A stretch of DNA of 64,000 nucleotides, taken from NCBI GenBank assembly GCA_028023455.1, contig JAQFVV010006842.1, positions 126,001 through 190,000 of the forward strand, given 5' to 3'. Shown one piece after another: positions 24,560 through 36,173 of this stretch; the first letter of the stretch is position 1, and each line of letters begins with the position of its first letter. The notes under the pieces were generated by a model. That model was not told the origin of the DNA. It ran no database searches and worked only from the letters and a program-made list of their open reading frames with translations. This stretch comes from Epiperipatus broadwayi. Its lineage: Eukaryota > Onychophora > Udeonychophora > Euonychophora > Peripatidae. The position numbers and the translations under genes are program-made.

Positions 24560-24660
24560 AATCAATCTAAATAAAATTGAAACAAACAACTAATTATATT
24601 TACAATTATTTAATTATGAACCTGGCTTTCATGTCTTATTGAGACCTTTTCAAGATATAA
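24560..24660 (-). repeat. LINE-2 3' end, minus orientation
   Basis: This matches the 3' end of the LINE at 7310-7410: on the minus strand CTTGAAAAGGTCTCAATAAG, then CATGAAAGCCAGG and a run into GTTTGTTTCAATTTTATTTA. It lies close to a plus-oriented body of the same LINE family (24860-26229), so the copy looks inverted internally. Confidence 0.75.
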
Positions 24661-24859
24661 TAACATTATGGACAAATAATTATTTTTATATTGAATATTT
24701 GATCATTGTATATAAAGTTAATAAAGTTCAAGGCTAGATAGATATTAATGTAAATACAGCAAAGCATTCAACACTTAAATTACATATACTCATAGTATAT
24801 AACAAAAATAATTAACAAAACAATATTAGTAGTTAATCCATTAGAGGGAGCCAAAAACT

Positions 24860-26229
24860 CCAGTTATCACTGGCTAAAATAGATAATTATATAGAGAGAA
24901 TGAAATTGAATAGTAAATTGTTGGAGGATATTAATAAAAGTGGAAGAGATGGAAGTAACAATTTTGGAATTACATTAAAAGGAGAAATGTAGGAGAGAGA
25001 GAGATAGTATTACTAGATGATGAGGGAATAGAGTGTAATTCTAGAGAAGATTTAGAGAGAATCTTAAATAGATATGTAATGAATATAAAAAAAATGTTTA
25101 GATGTGAAGGATAGAGTGATAGAAAACATGAAAGCATACAGTAATGGAAATATTAGGTTTACAGAAAATGAACTGAATGAGGTAGAGAAGAAATTGAAAA
25201 GTGGAAAGGCAAGAGGTTTAGATGGACGGGCAGCAGAGATGGTAATGAATTTAGGATATAGGGCAAAAGTAAAGTTATTATCCTGTTTTAATAAGATGGC
25301 ACAGAATAGAGTTTTTCCTAGTAGTTGGAGTAATACAAGAGTAAAATTATTATTTAAAGGAAAGGGTAAGGATAATAGAAAGTAAAATAATTATAGACCA
25401 ATAGCGGTAACATCAGTTTTATATAAAATTTTCTCATATATGGAGGCTAGAAGAGTTGTAAAATGGATGAAAGGGAATAATGTAGTGAGGAAAATACAAG
25501 GAGGTTTTAGATTAGATAGGCGTATAGGAGATAGTTTATTTGTAGATACACAACTTGTGGATTTGAGTAGGAATTCAGGTAAACAGTTATATATGAGTTT
25601 TATAGATGTAGAGAAGGCATATGATAGAGTAAATAAAAATAGATTATGGATAAGTTTAGCAAATTTGGGAATGGATGAAGCTTTAGTGGATATTATTAAG
25701 AAATTATATGAAAATAATTATTATATATATCAATTAGGGAATATAGAATCAGTTCAAGTTAAAAATGGGGTGGGACTAAGGCAAGGATGCCCTATGTCAC
25801 CTATTTTGTTTGTGTTGTATTTGAGTGAAATGGAAAGAGCAATAGAAAGATTAGGAAGAGGGATAGAGATACTACTAATAGGTAGTAAGGGAGTATATAT
25901 TTTGTTAGGTCTTTTTTTTTTGCGGATATATTTTTGTGTGCAGAAAGACAAAAAGATATGGAAGTTATGCTGAGGACATGTGCAAGGGTGGATAAAGAAA
26001 TGGGAATTAAATTTAGTGAAGAAAAATCAAATATAATGATGGTTAATAGTGGGGAAAGAGAAGATGTAGAATTTTTATTGGGAGATATTAAGTTAAGTGT
26101 AGAGAATAGATATAGTTATTTGGGAAGTATTTTAAGTAATCAGAAAAATTATTTGGATGAATGGGAGAAAAAATTGATAAATGAAGCAAAGAAAAGAAAT
26201 GGATTGATAAAGACATTAAGTTTCTCATG
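24860..26229 (+). pseudogene. LINE-2 reverse transcriptase body, plus orientation, broken
   Basis: Same family as the copy at 7310-9395. Frames at 25104-25385, 25440-25973 and 25934-26230 carry, in order: a linker (ENELNEVEKKLKSGKARG), fingers (FPSSWSNTRVKLLFKGKGKD), then after a stop and frameshift the palm (FRLDRRIGDSL, FIDVEKAYDRVNKNRLW, GVGLRQGCPMSPILF), and the thumb (GIKFSEEKSNIMMVNSG, YSYLGSILSNQK). The catalytic FADD/FVDD site falls at 25915-25945, where an 8-9 T run shifts the frame and degrades the box. It stops abruptly at 26229, well before the LINE's natural 3' end. Confidence 0.85.
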
Positions 26230-26328
26230 ACTGCGATATGAATCTCAGGTTATGATATATCAGGTGAATTACATCACTATATTTCTTTATTAATGATACA
26301 AATTCTTAAAAAATCTAAAGAAACCTAC

Positions 26329-26483
26329 CATTGAAATTTTACTGTTCCCTCACAACTGGAAATACTCATCACTGGATTCTTAAAATTGAATTGGAGAATT
26401 TCAAAAGGTAAAGATAATGCAACAGAAGGATACTCCCAAAGAGGATGGCATTCTACAGGAGAATCACTGATTCTGGATGATTT
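26329..26483 (-). CDS. PRMT7: PRMT7-type arginine methyltransferase, penultimate exon
   Basis: A 155-bp internal exon encoding 51 codons plus two bases. The acceptor AG follows a 10-T pyrimidine run, and the donor reads GTAGGT at 26328-26323. The first codon begins cleanly after the phase-0 exon at 55756, and the final TG is completed by the exon ending at 16998. The protein contains ECHPLWEYPSVALSLPFEI and LQFNFKNPV, then CEGTVKFQ. This matches the PHPLWEYP-type entry into the C-terminal beta-barrel of the second PRMT7 module. The ATG-initiated frame that runs through it from 26579 uses intron sequence and should be ignored. Confidence 0.93.
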
Positions 26484-27906
26484 CTGGAAAAAAAAAACAA
26501 ACATATTGATTAGCAAGTAATTAAATATCACCAAAAAAATAAATATGCTTTGAATAAAAATAAAATAAAAAACATTCATGAGTGTTTGAGGTTTATTCCA
26601 TATGTGTAACTTGCTTGTTGTTTCTATTACAGTTCATGTTGGATTGGATCTCATCTGCCATCATTTGATGGCAGGTCAAGCTTCAATATTAAAAACAACT
26701 GCATTTTTTAAAGGATAAAAAAAAGGAAAATATCCTAGAACCAAATACTTGTAGCTTAAAAAACATTGATAGGTATTGTAAAGGAATGTAGCATCCTGAG
26801 AATAGAATATTTATTTCTGTGCTGATTATAGTAATAATAAAATGAATAGGTGGAATCATGTCATATGGGCAAAATCATTACATTTTTCGAGTTATTGGAA
26901 AAACTTATGTCTAGAAATTACTAAAATCAGTCCATTAGCCAGATGATTTTCCTCATCTATAGAGTACAATGATACAATTGTCACAATCTGGAGATTTGCT
27001 CTTATTTTGCATGGGTATATCATAATTACATACATTTTGAATATTTCAGGGTCAAAGTTTCATGTCACAGTAAAACATTGTTTCCTAAAAAAATTATCAT
27101 CACTAATGATTTAAATAATTTATAACCTACAACCTACATAAAAATTTTAATTTCTCATAAACTTTTGGACCATGAATACAGAGAAGTCAAAAAAATCAAC
27201 GTTCTTCACTGATATCCTTCAAATAACTTTAGGCCTTTGCTCGTGAGGAAAACAGTTAAACATTTTTCTCTAAATATCATTCAAATGTTATACTGTACCC
27301 ACAGATTAAAAGTTGTTCTAAATGCAACTTGTATCTTTACACCATATAAAATATATTCTTGTTACTTAATCCAACTTTTGTTCATATATATTTTTATATC
27401 CACAGTAATTCACGAACTGATATAACTGTTGGGAAGATATGTAGGGTTCTATGAGAAGGGGAAAAAGCAATAAAGTTATAAATTAAAAAGAAAACATGAA
27501 TATGAAAAGTTGCATTGCAAGCAATCGAACATATTGACAAATAAATGGGGGTTAAGTGCATATTTATGCATTCATATATATCCTTGTTAATCAGTGTAGG
27601 ATAAAAAACTTTCCACTAACTAACCGATTCTATAAATTTTTGACAGAAGTTTTAATCTCATCACTACATCTTAAGAAGGATTTTTTTTTATTACTATTTT
27701 TTGAGATTTCCTCATTTGTGCAAAACTTCATCTCTAACCCTTTTACATATGGACATAAATTCCAATTTACAGTCTGCACACTTTGAAATAGTTTTTGGCA
27801 TATTACTTTTCGATTTTCACCTTCAACAACTTTTAATTAAAATAGACATAGATGCATATGCATTCATGTACACTTTTTGCCTCTTCTTATAGAATTGTAA
27901 TTTGAA
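26484..27906. other. Large intron, 3' part, nothing recognised
   Basis: Short frames at 27237, 27556 and 27701 have no domain. The sequence is AT-rich intron. Confidence 0.4.
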
Positions 27907-28034
27907 ATAATCGCTTTGGAAGGGAAAAAATAAGAAGAGCTTAAACAGGAATGTTTATCCGCGTAGTATTATATGCTAAGCATATAAACATTCCAGTTTA
28001 AGCTTTTCTTATTTTTCACTTCCCAAGTGATTAT
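27907..28034. mobile_element. Foldback element with ~50-bp arms
   Basis: The left arm 27907-27957 (including AAGAGCTTAAACAGGAATGT) is the near-perfect inverse of 27985-28034 (including ACATTCCAGTTTAAGC). The 27-bp centre TCCGCGTAGTATT... is unique. This looks like a MITE or foldback of a family not otherwise seen here. Confidence 0.8.
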
Positions 28035-29460
28035 CCGAAGTATATATATATATATTAACTACTCTATCTGAATAAGTAAACAATAGTCATATGACCAAGT
28101 GTTTGATCATCAGAAAGAGCTTGTGACTGTATAATATTCTTTTAATTACTCTAGCAAATAAATTTCAGATATGGACGGCAAAATTGAAAGAGTCCTTTAT
28201 ATTATTGCAATTTTTAAGGCACTGCTATGAGGACCATTAAATTGCTAAAATAAAACAAATAGATAAATGCATAATGTAAAAAGGTAGAGCAAAAACAAAA
28301 GAAGAAAATATCGAACCTGAATATAGTAGCAGCTAATTTTGCAAGATTCAAATAATGATGGTAATGTCTGTAATATATCTAACTTGGGAAGACACTGATA
28401 ACATAATAAGTAAGCAAAAGGAATTAACGATGGAGTTACCAGCTAAAGATACGTCAGCAATTGTGTAAAGTAAGAAACCTATCTGTCAGACAGAAATCAG
28501 GGCCAGAATAAAAAAAAGTAAAACCACAATTTACAAAGTTGCATTTATGAAAAAAAAAAGTATTGATATATAATGGTATTTCAATACTCTTGCATAAAAA
28601 GATGAAGACTCTAAGTTTTTTAATTTTATGGAACATAATATTTTGGAAATAAAAAAGACATTATACTGTGATTAAGCTACATTATCACATAGGAGTCCAG
28701 CTGAAGACTGGTAAAGATTACTCCCCTATTCTTACAGCTTAAGAATATGAGTGATAAATAATTTTGTCATGTTTCATTGATTTTTTTTTTTAAGTAGCAT
28801 TTACTCATGTAGCTTTTTGATATTTTTACCAATATGAAATGACAAGTTTTATTAATATACCAACTTTTATTAACAATAGCTTTTTATTAAAACATATACA
28901 AGGCTTATTGTCGATCTTATGTAAGATAATCATTTTTTTAAAGAATTTTCAGCAATGCTGCTAATGAGAAAAAATTGATAGTTTCCAATAGAAACCATTG
29001 TGAAACTTCTTTTCTGATTATTACCATGAGAAAAATTCTGTAAGTGTTACTATTTAGGCAGTCAATTAAACCTTCAATGTGAGTAAAAGATAAAGACATG
29101 ATATTGTTCCAAGTGGATATTAATATTCTCAATTTGTTTACTATTTTAGAACTTTTCTTTATTTGCAACAATCAACTTGCATTTTTGAAAAATAAAAAAA
29201 AACTGACCCCAAATAAGCAATTACGTATATCAGCTGTGAATGGATCATTCATTCATTAAATAAACAAAGTATGAAAACTCTACGTTGTGATTCGATGGTT
29301 GCAATACTAACGATGCTGATGCGAATTTCACTTAGTCTTTATATCAAGAGCACAAGCATATTTAGGCTACAAGAAAACCCTTTAAGAGGAATAAAAACAG
29401 AAATAGAGATTTGGAGTACAAAGACAGACTTATGAATAATCTAATCACAATATATGAGAC
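28035..29460. other. Intronic sequence, nothing recognised
   Basis: There is no repeat family or coding exon that I can support. Confidence 0.4.
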
Positions 29461-29590
29461 AAAAACAGGCAAAACTCACTAGATGTATTGCCACGCACAG
29501 CTTGTGGCAATACGTATAGTGAGTTTTTGCCTGTTTTAACAACAGTTACACGCAAGCATAAGAGATGGTGGTCATGTGATGTTTATATGA
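29461..29590. repeat. Perfect-loop hairpin with HHR-2 end sequence
   Basis: The arms 29461-29493 and 29504-29537 (AAACAGGCAAAACTCACTA... against ...TAGTGAGTTTTTGCCTGTTT) pair over about 33 bp around a 10-base loop. The motif AAACAGGCAAAACT and the following GGTGGTCATGTGATGTTTA are the terminal sequence of the HHR-2 family, so this is a terminal foldback without a ribozyme. Confidence 0.75.
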
Positions 29591-29995
29591 GGCAAATTGT
29601 GAACTGAAGCAACACATCATATTACCATGTAGTAAATCAAATCTCAAGAAAGTCAAACAATCAACATATGTTATTATATATTTTATCAATGCATATTATT
29701 GTGGTGATGGGAAAAAAATATTATTTGTCTGATTTCAACAGAAATATTCTCAAAAGATTTTTGTTAGAATATATTAAGACCATATTGTAGTTGATATAAA
29801 CTCTAAGAATGTTATGCAAGAAAAGCTTAAAATAAAAGTTTTATTATATTATGCTGAACAGCTTTAAGTATCTTAATCCTTAGCGAGTGAGAGGGTTGTG
29901 AATAAATCATATAATGTAAATATATACAAATGAGTTATATGTCCCTCTCTTTAGAAAGTGGACCATAAAACTTACTTGTATATATTTGGCCTTTC
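29591..29995. other. Intronic AT-rich sequence
   Basis: No feature was recognised. Confidence 0.4.
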
Positions 29996-30134
29996 CATCA
30001 TCAGATTTTCAATGGTGTGGCCGGCTGAAGAGTTGGAGTAGATTGAAGCTGTCCATCCGTTAAAGTGAGAGGATTTGCTATCTTAATATAAACTGAGCGC
30101 TGATTATATATGTGTGTGAAAGACAATAATCTGG

Positions 30135-30175
30135 ACCAACTGATGAGTGCTGGTTCAGCACAAACATATATTGGG
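30135..30175 (+). ncRNA. Hammerhead ribozyme motif (HHR-3), G12 lost
   Basis: Stem I pairs CCAA with TTGG. CTGATGA is followed by a perfect 5-bp stem II (GTGCT/AGCAC around GGTTC). The next bases read AAAC where GAAA is expected, so the invariant G12 is missing and stem III is shortened. It is structurally the clearest HHR-3 stem II but is predicted inactive. Confidence 0.65.
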
Positions 30176-30491
30176 GATTATTGATCTTTTCTACATGTGT
30201 GTGATCATGTGCATCAGTGATATGAGATAGTGTGGATAGTTGAAAGGTCTTAAAAGTCTGAATTCAAATCCACTATATTTGTATATATTTACATAAAATT
30301 TATATATCATTTACCTTCAAACCCTTTCATCCATTAGTCAGGACTAAGATATCAAAAACTGCTCAGCATAATATTATAAAAAGAGTTGTGGGTTGGAAAA
30401 GTTTGAAGCCTGTCCATTAAAGTATGAAGATTGGCTATCTTAATATAAAGCTGAGCACTAATTGTATATATGTGGGGAGATAGTAATCTGG

Positions 30492-30533
30492 ACCAACTGA
30501 TGATTGCTGGTTTAGCATGAAACCTATATTGGT
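30492..30533 (+). ncRNA. Hammerhead ribozyme motif (HHR-3)
   Basis: Stem I pairs ACCAA with TTGGT over 5 bp. CTGATGA, stem II TGCT/AGCA (closed by a T-T mismatch) and GAAA are all present. The stem III region is ACCTAT and A stands at the cleavage position. All core boxes are intact, but the helix next to the core is weakened. Confidence 0.65.
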
Positions 30534-30645
30534 GATTATTTATCTTTTCAACATTGTATGATCAGGTGGGTCAGCAATATGAGATGGCTTGGAGAGCCGA
30601 GGGTCGTGTGAAAGTCTGAGTTCGATACCCTTATATATCAATTAC

Positions 30646-31169
30646 AATTGTATAGGAAAAGTTAACTAATGTACATAGAATTATAAGATCATATTGATAT
30701 ATAAATTCCCAAAGTATATCTACGCAATGGCTGATAATTAAATTAATCATACATTTCTGAAGCACCACAAGTAAGAAAAAGAAAAAAAACACTGCCATTA
30801 GATTTGCAAAGAGATTATAATTTTACGAATTGCTAAGCAGTAATTAAAAAAAAAAAGTCTGAGAATTCCTATCAGGCAATAAAAATAATGAATTATTTAT
30901 ACAACTTAAAATATTGTGTGGATAGTTTTATTTATATATCAACTACATTTAACATCACAATTACCGATATTACAGAAAATCAATGAATGACCTATAGTTT
31001 TGCCTAGGAAGAAATTGAAATAAAGAAATATTATTTATTACATCTTCATTATAGGCAAATATGTTGGATTCTTGGGTTTACAAAAAAAAAAATCAACAGA
31101 TATATTAGAGAAAACCTGTTTAGTTCAGAACCAAATCTACCACAAATTATTATTGCACATCTATACAAA
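30646..31169. other. Intronic AT-rich sequence
   Basis: No feature was recognised. Confidence 0.4.
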
Positions 31170-31266
31170 TGGTGGTCGAGAGGTCAGCGACAGCTGCTTT
31201 ACAAGCAGTTGTCCCGGGTTAGCGGGTTCGCTTCCCGGTTGATGCTATGACACATGAGAAAAAAAA
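31170..31266 (+). mobile_element. tRNA-derived SINE (SINE-T), well preserved
   Basis: TGGTCGAGAGGTCAGCGAC, CTGCTTTACAAGCAG, GTCCCGGGTTAG and GGGTTCGCTTCCCGG are all present, the last forming a proper T-arm stem CGGG/CCCG around a 7-base loop. It ends GATGCTATGACACATGAG plus poly(A). It is nearly identical to the copy at 18274. Confidence 0.88.
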
Positions 31267-32209
31267 TTTAATGGAGAAAATTCACTGCTAAATTAAAAAG
31301 CTAATATATATAAATCCAACTTATTTTTGATGTATATTATTTTTAAATTATCACGACTGATGTATTCTCCTTAATTTAATTTGACACAGTCAAAACTTGT
31401 TTTTATTAGGTAAAAAAAAAAAAACAACGAAGGAAATTAAAAAAAATATTTTTCAATTACAAAAATCTTCTTTACAAGTATTATCAACTTATCCTTCTTT
31501 ATGCAATGATAAAAAATTAAACAACCTTACAGTTTTGACTGACCAGCAATCTTCTTCAGAATTATAAGATATATATGAATACACAATTTATCATTTAAAC
31601 AAACATTATATCTCCTTATAAATTGACTTACTCTTTATAGATTATTCCATATATAGATAACAAATATATCTCATTCATCAATTATATTAAACATACATAT
31701 ATTATACCCCATTTATATACAATACATAAATACCACATCTAATATATATATTGTGGTATGCACATATCTTCATTGTCATTCTTCTATAGTTTACAAAAAA
31801 CTAAATAAAGAAACAATTCAAGGTCAAATGTTGAATACAAATATGTTTATTTTGTTTAAATAAATGAGTGATTTATTTATCAAAATTAAAAAAAAATATT
31901 TTCTTAAATTATATCTGGATGACAATGCTTTATTCAAATGAGAAGAAATCACATGTTCAAAACTAATATTTAAAGATATTGACTGCATTGTTTGTGTTAC
32001 TATGGAGATGAAAACGATTTCAGCAGGAAGAACATATAATTTCTTTCCTTTAAAAAGTTCTATGTTTTAACCTTATCTTACTTTATAAATAGATTCTGGA
32101 TTTACAGTAAAGAAAATGTATTGGGAATAAGAAACCTTGGAGGAGAAGGGGCAGGAGTTCTTCCCATTTGATAACTATGATTTAACTGGCATGATTAACA
32201 ACAAAATGC
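31267..32209 (-). repeat. AT-rich intron with a Penelope-like tail relic
   Basis: On the minus strand, 31610-31517 reads GTTTAAATGATAAATTGTG, then CTGAAGAAGATTGCTGG, TCAGTCAAAACTGTAAGG. This is the same end sequence as at 3890-3935 and, partly, 48540-48600. The rest of the stretch is unassigned AT-rich DNA. Confidence 0.4.
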
Positions 32210-32217
32210 TATGCTGA
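32210..32217 (+). repeat. Target-site duplication, left, of the ZMYM1-like hAT
   Basis: TATGCTGA here is repeated exactly at 36166-36173. Eight base pairs is the hAT target duplication length. Confidence 0.85.
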
Positions 32218-33301
32218 CGGAAGCAGATTAAGCGGTAAGCAGCCATGTAGGGCCCAGACTCTAAGTCCCCTCCCCCCAGATCTTAAAATGGCTTTTAATT
32301 AGAATGTGAGGAAAATTATGTTTTTCTGTATATAATCAACCCTCCTATAATGTGGTATTATTTAAGTTTTTGAAGGGAATTTATTTGAATTTTGGTGGGA
32401 TCCTAACTTTCAACTGGACCTCAGGGGGTGAAACTAATATAGCATAAATAGGTCCAAATTAAATATATATATATTTAATTACACAAAACATTCGATCACC
32501 CCCAAAATAATAATTTGATTTAAATACTCTGCTTTTGAAAAAAAAAAATCATAAATAAATTTGGCTGTTTTCCTAAAGCTGATTTGTCTCCAGTGAAACA
32601 GTATATTCCTGACATCATATATGTTTCATCTATTTTTCCCATAGATCCATTTGTGCTGGATTTAAACCCTCTATGAGTACATGTATATAAGCATTAACAC
32701 AGTTATATATGTATCATCACACAGATAAAGGTGAATAAGGAGCTGTACTATCATAGGTTTATACATATTACAGCGGGTATATTTTATTTAAAATCAAATT
32801 TTTTAAATTATAGATTTTATTTTGTTAAATGATCAATTTGTTATTTTATATTAAGAATCGCATGTATATGTGTGAAATTCGCATATCACCATGATATATA
32901 TAACGAAATGTTATTTAAAAGTTTCTAATAATTCTTAATTTTAAATTAAAATAGTTATAAACAAAAATCACGCCCACCTCATACTTGTGTCAATATAGTG
33001 GGTGAATGAAGTTTTAAATCTTATTTTCGCAATAATATTGTTCTAAAATGTATTTTATAGTAAACAAAATCCACTGAGTTGGAATCATTAGCAAGTCTTT
33101 GGGAAATCGAGACGGCCCAAGTTAAATTAAAAATATCAGGTTTAAAAGTTAAACAAAAGTTTAAATCAATTTTGTAAATTAAAACATCTTAACAACATTA
33201 TCATTAAAAAGTATTTTTAGTAGGCATTGTTTGCAAGGCTAAAAGCTTTTAAACTATTGTACAAAAAAAAAAAAAGAACTTTTTTTCTTCACAGCAGAAA
33301 A

Positions 33302-35990
33302 ATGAAGAGACATCAAAGTGGGACAGAAAAGTGAAAAAAGTTAAAAAAAAAAAAAACCCCTGGAAATTGCTGAAATCCAAGCAAATTCATTGCATAATTT
33401 TTTAAAAGTTAACCATCGACATCTATGTCAGACAATTCTGAATTGCCTGTGTTCAAAACTTCTACAAAAAAGAAAGAAGAACAAGGTAAGATCAAGAGGT
33501 TGAAATTGCTACTGAAAAAAGGGATTGCAAAAACACAGAAGGTAGAGATAGTCCAGAAAGATACTTCAATATAGACATTGAAGTAATAAATGATATAGCT
33601 TTATGGCCAACAATATTAAGATGCTATTATTGATCATATTCTTAATAACAAACCAAAAAATATCAGGAATATAAAAATTTAAAATCAGTGTATAAATACA
33701 GAGATGAAGTATATACAGAGGACTTTTTTAAGATCATTTCTACAGAAAAAAATCAAATGGAATTATGGAAAAGAGAAAATGGCTAATATTTTCAGAAACA
33801 AACAAAAGTGTTTACTGCTACCCTTGCCAACTATTTTCAACAATAAAGTCTAAATTAATAACTGGTTTACAACATGTCAGCCATGTGTACTATGTATAAA
33901 AGATTAACAAAATTCAATGGAACTGATACTCAACTATTATAGGAAAAAGGAAAAGAAGAATGTTACTGGAGAGAAGTGTTGAAAAGAATTGTACCAACAA
34001 TAAAATCGAGTCACTTAGGATTAGAATTTTGGGATCACAATGAAAGCAAAGATTCCAATAGGAAAAGAAATTATTTAACCTATTTGGAATATCTAAGTGA
34101 ATACGATGAGTTTTTAAAGTTACATCTACAAAAATATGCCAACCAAAAATGAGGAAATGTAAATTATTTATCTCATATTATTTGTCATGAATTTGTAGGT
34201 CTTATTGGAAATCAAGTAAGAGCAGAAATAATTGAAGAAATCAAATCTGTGACTTATTATAGTATAATTGTTGATTCCACTGTCAATGTTTCGCACATCG
34301 ATCAAGTAACTTTTGTGATATGCTTCATCCTATGGTAATACAATGGAAAGTTTTGTTGAATTCATTATAGATATATTAAACAACCTCCACACTTCATCAT
34401 TATTTTTAAATTCATATAAATAAAGATAGAATAAATGATCAATGATCCCTAAGATGCATTTTGTGCTGAACCAGCACTCATCAGTTGGCACAGGTCACTA
34501 TCTCCCATATATATCTCTATTATATGAAGAGTATTTATCTATAGTAAACTGTTACATTTTTATTTACCATTGTCAAACTCACTCCACTCACAACTTTGAT
34601 GCCATCCATTTCAGATAAATATGCTAATGATTATTACTAATCATTTTCAAAACTAGAGGTTATCTCCAGCACAGACTTTGTTGAATTCATTCTTATAGAT
34701 AAACACGTCTTCATATTTGGAACAAGAAGTTTTGCAAACTTAAATAAAATTAAGAGTGAATATTAAAAACTGTTGAGGACAATCATTTGATAATGCTTCT
34801 AATATGTCAGGAAAGTACTCAGATTTGCAGGCATATATTAAAGAACATAGTCCAAGTGCAGTTTTTATTCTATATGCTAATCATTCCTTAAATTTAAATG
34901 GGAATTTTGCTGCAGAAAGTTGTAGCACTGCAATTGAGTATTTTATGTTTGTGCAGAATTTATTCACGTTTTTTTCTGTGTCAACCCATCGCTAGAAAAT
35001 TTTAAACAGAAATCTAGAAATGTGTAAAGATTCTGTCACAGTGAAAAGAGTTTCTAATATTAGATGGTCAGCAAGAGCAGATACTGTATTACCTATAAAA
35101 CTTGTTTCACCCATGTAAAAGAGATTTTAACTGAAATTTGCAATTCAGAAGAAGCCAAAAAAGTTACCATAGTGGAAGTGACTTCACTTCTGAAGAAAAT
35201 GGATAAATATGAAACCACCCTAATGACAATGATTTGGAATACTATTTTACAAAGAATAGATGCCACTAGTACATCGCTGCAATCAGTGGAGTGCAAACTA
35301 TTGAAAGGATCTATCCTACTGAACTCATTAGAAAATTTTATCAATAATTTCAGAAAAGAATTTGAAAAAGTTGAAAAAGAGGCAACTGATTTATCAGGGC
35401 TATCACTTAATGTGGAAGATGGACAAACTCACAGATAACAAAAGAGAAAAATGTTTTTTGATGAAAACAAAAAAGTCAGACATGAATTTACAATAAGAGA
35501 AAATTTCATAGTCAATTCATTTTATGTCATGTGTGGTAACATCAAGGCAGAACATATTTTTTGATTGGAATTTATCAACAGAAAAAAAAAAGAATGTGAT
35601 AAAAAAGTTTAAGGATATTTACAAAAATGACATTGATGTTTGTAATTTTGAAAATGAAATTGACCATTTTTTAATATTTTTAAGAAAATAAGGAGACCAT
35701 AAAAACCACACCAGACATCTATCAAGCCACCAAAGAAGTGTCTTGCACATTTCCAAATGTTGGAATATTATTGAAATTTTTTTTAACAATTCTCTTATCT
35801 AATGCATTAGGAGAAAAATCGTTTTCTGTTTTAAAGCATGCAAAAAATTATTTAAGGAGTACTATGTGAGAAGAAAGATTAAATAATATGGCTACTCTGT
35901 GTATAGAGCAGGAAATTTTAAGCCAAATTGACACACTAAAAATAATTGATGAATTTGCAAGAAATAAAGCAAGACAGAAATTCATGTAAA
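33302..35990 (+). pseudogene. hAT transposase (ZMYM1-like / DUF4371 type), inactivated
   Basis: Fragments follow the family order. An N-terminal start resembles MKRHQSG at 33302. About 33975-34330 encodes LGLEFWDHNES, NYLTYLEYLSEYDEFL and IVDSTVNVSHIDQVTF, where IVDST is the first catalytic Asp region. 34804-34995 encodes MSGKYSDLQAYIKE, HSLNLNG and FVQNLFTFFSVSTHR, the insertion-domain region. 35064-35438 is helical. About 35800-35987 encodes the C-terminal dimerisation segment ALGEKSFSVLKHAKNYLRST and DEFARNKARQKF. Numerous stops, frameshifts and the inserted HHR-3 repeat make it non-functional. Confidence 0.88.
34430..34640 (-). repeat. HHR-3 copy nested in the hAT
   Basis: The insertion splits the transposase after the IVDST region. 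The minus-strand ribozyme segment 34448-34489 has CTGATGA and the perfect 5-bp stem II (GTGCT/AGCAC), then AAA in place of GAA, the self-complementary ATGCAT as stem III and a C at the cleavage site. Stem I is only partly paired. Body sequences downstream are diverged and truncated. Confidence 0.7.
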
Positions 35991-36165
35991 AAATATGATT
36001 TTTAATAAATTCATTTAATGTGTTATGGTATAAAATTTTTGATTACTTTTTTTTTTTGTTAATAACTTAATGAGAGTTTTCTTGAAATTTTTTTTTTCTA
36101 ACTTGAGTTTGAGGACCCCAAAATGTTTACCACTTGGGACCCCAACTTGGATTAATCCACCTATG

Positions 36166-36173
36166 TATGCTGA
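36166..36173 (+). repeat. Target-site duplication, right, of the ZMYM1-like hAT
   Basis: TATGCTGA, identical to 32210-32217. Confidence 0.85.

Larger units (their letters stand above)
29998..30645 (+). repeat. HHR-3 direct dimer, 357-bp period
   Basis: Two direct copies share the order: body (AGATTTTCAATGGTGTGG; TTAATATAAACTGAGC), ribozyme (30135-30175 and 30492-30533), then the tRNA-like section (GGTGGGTCAGCAATATGAG; GTCTGAGTTCGATACCC at about 30614). The first copy's tRNA-like part has decayed (AGTCTGAATTCAAATCC), while the second keeps an A-box/B-box arrangement. The unit combines a possible RNA polymerase III promoter with a self-cleaving motif. No ORF is present. Confidence 0.8.
32218..36165 (+). 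mobile_element. hAT transposon, ZMYM1-like, full length but decayed
   Basis: A 3948-bp element flanked by a perfect 8-bp duplication (TATGCTGA). Its ends are imperfect inverted repeats: CGGAAGCAGATTAA on the left, and CATAGGTGGATTAA on the right read inward. GC-rich sub-terminal patches (AGGGCCCAGACTC; GGGACCCCAACTTGG) are typical of this hAT group. The transposase pseudogene lies inside at 33302-35990. An HHR-3 copy is inserted at about 34430-34640. Confidence 0.85.

Noticed and set aside
26325-26579. Single-exon 84-codon protein starting at 26579
   Set aside because: The first 32 codons are translated intron and polypyrimidine tract. Only 26329-26483 is exon of PRMT7.
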